From positions 29,235,880-29,297,879 of the forward strand of contig NC_135551.1 of NCBI RefSeq assembly GCF_964340395.1: 62,000 nucleotides of DNA, given 5' to 3'. A program made the position numbers and the translations under genes. Positions 58,030 through 62,000 of this stretch are shown here, one piece after another (position 1 is the stretch's first letter; each line of letters starts with the position of its first letter). The notes under the pieces were generated by a model. The model was not told where the DNA came from. It searched no databases and worked only from the letters and a program-made list of their open reading frames with translations. The DNA is from Glandiceps talaboti. Its lineage: Eukaryota; Hemichordata; Enteropneusta; Spengelidae.

Positions 58030-59130
58030 TTTGTGTTTTCAAGCCATAACTTGAATTACAAACAACGGGATATCGTGAAATTATGTACATATGAATTGGG
58101 CACCGGTAGATTAATCACATTTATGCGACAAAACCCATTCTTAATGGAGTAAAAATTCATAAGTGATATCTGTAATTCCCAAAGGCACTACATACATAGT
58201 GTGCCCAAAGTTTGTGTGCAAGAAATTATACACTCGGTTTATCATCGGATATGAGCACAATATTGGCAGTAACTGTGCACTTAACAATCACTCATAGCAG
58301 TATAAAGCCCCCGGTTGTATTTTAAAACACTAAATCTCCCATTTGAAACACATTTGGAATGGAAAGGTTACTCTTTAAAAAATCTTTATGGTATCAGTCA
58401 CGTAATTTTCTGTCCCGTTTAGGTTTCTTTGTATCTGTATATAAATCAAGTACATTGCATGGACTCCTCCATATGATATACAGCTTATAGCGAAGTATAC
58501 TGATTTAACTTTCATCACGTCATGCAATATTGTGGATAGTCTACAACTCTTCAGCCGTCGTTATAAAGTTAAAGGCCTATCATGAGATAGGCTTAACATT
58601 TAGGTGGTAAAGCGTTTATATGTCAGGGCTATACGCTATGTCTAAGTAAATTTTAAGAAGTGAGCTAGACTGTTCTCTGTGTTTATGAATCCTTATTTTT
58701 TATTTTACCCTTTTCTGACTTTAGATCTCACTAGTCTACTTGTAAAACCGTGACTATTACGCCGTTGAGCAATTCCGACCTTCAAAACAAGTCTGATTGT
58801 CGCTTCACGTCGTTTCAAATCGTTGTATTCACTCTGTGTATTTGCAACTGTGATTGAAATCTAACGAGAGAGATTGGGCAGAACAAGGATTGTTTCGAGG
58901 TCAGAGGTCGTTCACATAAATCTTTAATAAGGCCTCGATGCTTTTATTATTATACCCAAATAGTACAGCCCGACGTAAAGGTATAACTTTTCTAACCTCA
59001 TATTCGGAGATTGAGATTACATAGAGTGTACTAATCCCTGCATATCAATTACCACAAGAGATGCAGCAAGACGTTATCACCACTCGGTCGCGATATATCG
59101 ATATTGGTCCAATTAACTGAATGTTGGTGA
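58030..59130. other. Non-coding stretch
   Basis: No recognised gene. An AGGCCTATCATGAGATAGGCTT inverted repeat (arms AGCCTATC-type) lies at about 58573-58593. Confidence 0.5.
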
Positions 59131-59328
59131 ATGGAACCGCGGCGTGAATTTGTCAGTGGCGAAGCACTAACAATACACAGCCTGAGTAGTTCTGTAATCG
59201 GTAGAAGCCCGTTTCAAGCCAAGGATCACTCAGCGGAGTGTGACACCACGATGCATATATCACAAGTACTCAACACACCAGAAAAAGCGTCTCGAGTTTC
59301 TCACACATTATTAAAGGCCCAAGAATAA
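59131..59328 (+). CDS. Unassigned 65-residue reading frame
   Basis: It opens ATGGAACCGCGGCGTGAA and ends in TAATAG. Amino-acid use (Glu, Arg, Ser, Thr, Ala, Lys, His; few Ile/Asn/Phe) and retained CpGs are more protein-like than the surrounding AT-rich frames. The product is hydrophilic, with no domain, signal peptide or membrane segment. The start context has G at -3 (GTGAATGG). I see no upstream exon and no family match. It is either a small gene, a terminal exon, or chance. Confidence 0.2.
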   Translation: MEPRREFVSGEALTIHSLSSSVIGRSPFQAKDHSAECDTTMHISQVLNTPEKASRVSHTLLKAQE

Positions 59329-59679
59329 TAGGGCCAATTGGCATCATTACATCATCGACTACTCGTACATAGGTCGGCATAACTACATCATGATGACTAT
59401 TAATTGTAGTCTATCTCCACTGAAGATGTATGCATAGCGACGGCTGGGACAACTATAAGGGAATATTTAAATCAACGCTGCCTGTTATTGCCGAATATAG
59501 AGTTTACGATACGATAAAGCACTAAAAATACATATACATGTAATGTAAACCATAGAAAGTATCTATGTTTAAGATGTTTAATATCGTTTCCGTTATAGTA
59601 ACGGTAACAATATAAATTGATATGTAACGACGATACTACATTTTACACGCTTTATATTACACTGCAATTTCCCCATTTT
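59329..59679. other. Non-coding stretch
   Basis: No feature recognised. Confidence 0.5.
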
Positions 59680-59860
59680 GTATGTATGTATGTATGTATG
59701 TATGTATGTATGTATGTATGTATGTATGTATGTATGTATGTATGTATGTATGTATGTATGTATGTATGTATGTATGTATGTATGTGTGTATGTGTGTATG
59801 CATGCATGCATGTATGTATGTATGTATGTATGTATGTGTATGTGTGTATGTGTATGTGTG

Positions 59861-59892
<32 letters not shown>

Positions 59893-60003
59893 TGTGTGCG
59901 TGCGTGTGTGCGTGCGTGCGTGCGTGCGTGCGTATGTATGTATGTATGTATGTATGTATGTGTGTATGTATGTATGTATGTATTACTATGTGTGTATGTG
60001 TAT
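59680..60003. repeat. GTAT / CATG / GTAT / CGTG compound microsatellite
   Basis: About 24 TATG units, a short GCAT block (59799-59812), GTAT and GTGTAT blocks, a CGTG block (59896-59933) and a final TATG block. This is the reverse-complement arrangement of the arrays at 27.6, 43.3 and 49.7 kb. Confidence 0.95.
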
Positions 60004-60888
60004 ACATGCGTATGATGTGTGCGTCTGTTTCATTTTTGCGCATATATATCCATTTTTTATGGATTCATGTACAATATCTTACAGAAAACATGAACAATTT
60101 GCTACTAGCCGTTAAACAGAAACTTGTATGGTGACAATTCTCGGGATAAAAGTTTGTAAAATTCTATTGAAGGATAATATCTATATGCCTGACATAAAAC
60201 ATAATGTATTAGCAACGAGAACTGGTTTGGAGTTCTTAGTATCCTCAACAATTATGTACGAGGCGTCTGTGTTTGAAGTTGAGACATAGTATATTGGTAA
60301 TCCAACTCAGAACATGTAAACTGATAGTTATCCTGCACTTTAAACTAGACCACGGAGGCTTTCAATCGACGTCGTATACCTTCCCTGTTAGAAAGCCATG
60401 AATAATTGTCACATTTCCCTCGCAGGGACTACAATTCTTTCTGTTTACGATTAAAAAATAAAAGACAAAATTATACTAGGGTTATAAATCCGTAACACCT
60501 GCGTCTTTCTAAGACAGCTTGCACAGACCTTTTGTCTTAAGTTGGAACGTGAACCCGTTTTAACAAGACGTATATTCTTACAGTTAGGTTTTATGTTCTC
60601 GATAAGGCCACCAGTGATAAAAATCGGAAGGATAAAAAAATGCCTGAGCGTTTCATGAAAATGTTACTACATATGCAAAAGATTACACACAGAAAGCGAA
60701 AGTTGTCTTTATTTCTCAGATGATAAACGTAAGCGCTGAAAGTATGTTGTCTCTAGATGTTCAGAATGTTGATAAAATAACAGAATTTCAGTTAATAAAA
60801 TTCCAAACATTTAAATTGATAACCACAATCAGGCTGTTGTAAGGCCATGAGGACTCGGATTTTGAATAAATGATAAAGTATTGGTATT
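60004..60888. other. Non-coding stretch
   Basis: No feature recognised. Confidence 0.5.
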
Positions 60889-61102
60889 GGTTTACATGGT
60901 AGGTATTATACAATAACAAACATGGCATTAGTATGATTTACATGGTAGGTATTATATAATAACAAACATGGCATTAGTATGGTTTACATGGTAGGTATTA
61001 TACAATAACAAACATGGCATTAGTATGGTTTACATGGTAGGTATTATACAATAACAAACATGGCATTAGTATGGTTTACATGGTAGGTATTATATAATAA
61101 CA
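60889..61102. repeat. 46-bp minisatellite, 4.6 copies
   Basis: Unit GGTTTACATGGTAGGTATTA, TACAATAACAAACATGG, CATTAGTAT. Copies start at 60889, 60935, 60981, 61027 and 61073 (partial). They are almost identical, differing only at C/T (TATACAATAA versus TATATAATAA) and one G/A, so amplification is recent. Confidence 0.97.
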
Positions 61103-61150
61103 ATTATATTATATCATGCTACTATGCGCCATTCTGATTGGATAATAACT

Positions 61151-61194
61151 GTGGTAAAATCCCATTTTACCACGGCTGGCAGTGGTAAAATGGG
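61151..61194. repeat. 13-bp hairpin with third copy of arm
   Basis: CCCATTTTACCAC (61161-61173) and GTGGTAAAATGGG (61182-61194) pair perfectly around an 8-nt loop. A third arm, GTGGTAAAAT, precedes them at 61151-61160, so two alternative hairpins are possible. This resembles the end of a MITE-type repeat. Confidence 0.85.
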
Positions 61195-61735
61195 CCCCTA
61201 AACTAGCATATGAATAGTACATACAAGCTGAATGTGTTCGTTCTTATACCAATAAGTTAACACTTCCCCAGAGTAAAGGTGTGTCAGGTATCCTGTACAA
61301 TAGTTTGGGTTACAGTAGTCCAAATAATTCCACTGATGACCTTGCGATCGAAAGCAACGATCGATCAGTGGCTTCAACATCACTGATAAGGTACAAGTTC
61401 TCCCAATGCAACGAGCCGTCTCAGCGTCCTACTCTCGTTACGCGTTGAATCAAGCAACACCGATTCAACTTTTAACCATCAGTCAAGGTGCGTCAGGATT
61501 ATTTCGAAACTGTACATTTTCAGGTTCGGTCAATGTTCAATTTGTTACCCATTAAATTAAAGTAGACTGTGTAACGTCGCGTCTCTGATTTACTGTCTCG
61601 CGCTTTCTCGATTCAACGCCGAGACATCTATTTTTAGCAGTGTACAAGATTGTATTGTTCTTATGAAAATATCCAAACAAAATTGTTACTTTCTTTGACC
61701 TCTTGCCCCGTTTTCTTTGTTGCTAGTTTTCAACG
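61195..61735. other. Non-coding stretch approaching a gene start
   Basis: CpG frequency rises toward the right (61420-61460, 61570-61620). No coding frame is recognised; the minus-strand frame 61198-61383 is not convincing. Confidence 0.45.
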
Positions 61736-61958
61736 CGTTTTCGTTATGCATTATGGGGTGGCTCATTTTTAAATCACGCGAGAGCTGTCACATGACGTGG
61801 CATTCCCGCCATTACCGCATTGCCCATTGCAGCGTGTAGCAAGCTAGGCAGCGCAGACTGCCAGCCGTACACAATTTTTCTTCTAGCCTTCTTCACAAGC
61901 CTGAACATTCACGCTATAATCCTTTTGCTTATCCGTATCGCCGTCAACGGTGTGTGAG
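61736..61958 (+). promoter_or_regulatory. CpG-retaining promoter and 5' UTR of the right-edge gene
   Basis: The region is CpG-rich for this window. It contains TTTTTAAAT (61766-61774), TGACGTGG (61793-61800, CRE/ATF-like, overlapping a CACATG E-box) and ATTCCCGCCATT (61802-61813, E2F-type core merging with a YY1-like CCAT). The distances are suitable for transcription starting around 61840-61900. An in-frame TAA at 61917-61919 precedes the ATG. Confidence 0.5.
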
Positions 61959-62000
61959 ATGCCAAAATCTAAAGCCAATCAAGTCGTCAAGGATCAGGTG
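61959..62000 (+). CDS. Probable first coding exon (partial), product unknown
   Basis: ATG at 61959 has G at -3 (GTGTGAGATGC) and is the first ATG after the in-frame stop at 61917. The visible 14 codons read MPKSKANQVVKDQV, a basic, soluble N-terminus with no signal peptide. The window ends at CAG-GTG, so CAG|GTG could already be a splice donor, or the exon may continue. The upstream promoter-like motifs and retained CpGs make this the most plausible live gene start in the window. I do not recognise the family from 14 residues. Confidence 0.5.
   Translation, partial: MPKSKANQVVKDQV

Overview
The window looks like animal nuclear DNA, probably from a marine or aquatic invertebrate. It is AT-rich and almost free of open coding sequence. 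It carries roughly 4 kb of long, pure microsatellites (ATAC/GTAT, CAGA/TCTG, TA, CA, TCTA, trinucleotide runs), several minisatellites, a short TTAGGG-type stretch, and remnants of DNA transposons, LINEs and tRNA-derived elements. Nothing resembles bacterial gene organisation. I cannot assign a phylum from sequence alone.

Region by region. 1-16 kb: intergenic or intronic DNA with a degenerate pentanucleotide array (2.2 kb), microsatellites (3.5, 4.7, 8.6-9.0, 9.6 kb), a tRNA-like remnant (2.75 kb), a CpG-retaining promoter-like island (11.75-12.3 kb) and a 315-bp inverted-repeat element (15.2 kb). 16.5-17.8 kb: the most gene-like part. It holds a decayed, intron-free copy of the C-terminal half of an acyl-CoA synthetase, then a plausible first coding exon starting at a YY1-type AAGATGGCGGC site, with X-box-like motifs upstream. 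18-30 kb: repeats, a 62-bp minisatellite (22.75 kb), a GGGAGGG-rich repeat with a telomere-like stretch and a G-quadruplex candidate (28.3-28.9 kb). 30.2-30.9 kb: three TA arrays surrounding a 44-nt minus-strand segment that folds as a type I hammerhead ribozyme. 34-39 kb: a two-level tandem repeat, 37-bp and 13-bp tandem repeats, and a decayed array of an interspersed repeat family that recurs in both orientations at 55.9-56.6 kb. 41-51 kb: a possible tRNA-Pro primer-binding-site relic, a near-perfect 142-bp foldback inside a larger inverted-repeat element (45.1-45.7 kb), and a LINE-like 3' tail. 52-56 kb: a 76-bp minisatellite and a 1-kb, about 22-copy, 43-bp satellite with alternating subtypes. 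57.8-59.3 kb: two short unassigned reading frames. 59.7-62 kb: a further microsatellite, a 46-bp minisatellite, a hairpin repeat, and at the right edge a promoter-like region leading into a probable first coding exon on the + strand that runs off the window.

There is no sign that the few coding signals form one pathway. The best-supported coding relic (acyl-CoA synthetase) is dead. The two best live exon candidates (17.62 and 61.96 kb) are isolated 5' ends whose products I do not recognise. The most noteworthy functional RNA candidate is the hammerhead motif at 30.37-30.41 kb.
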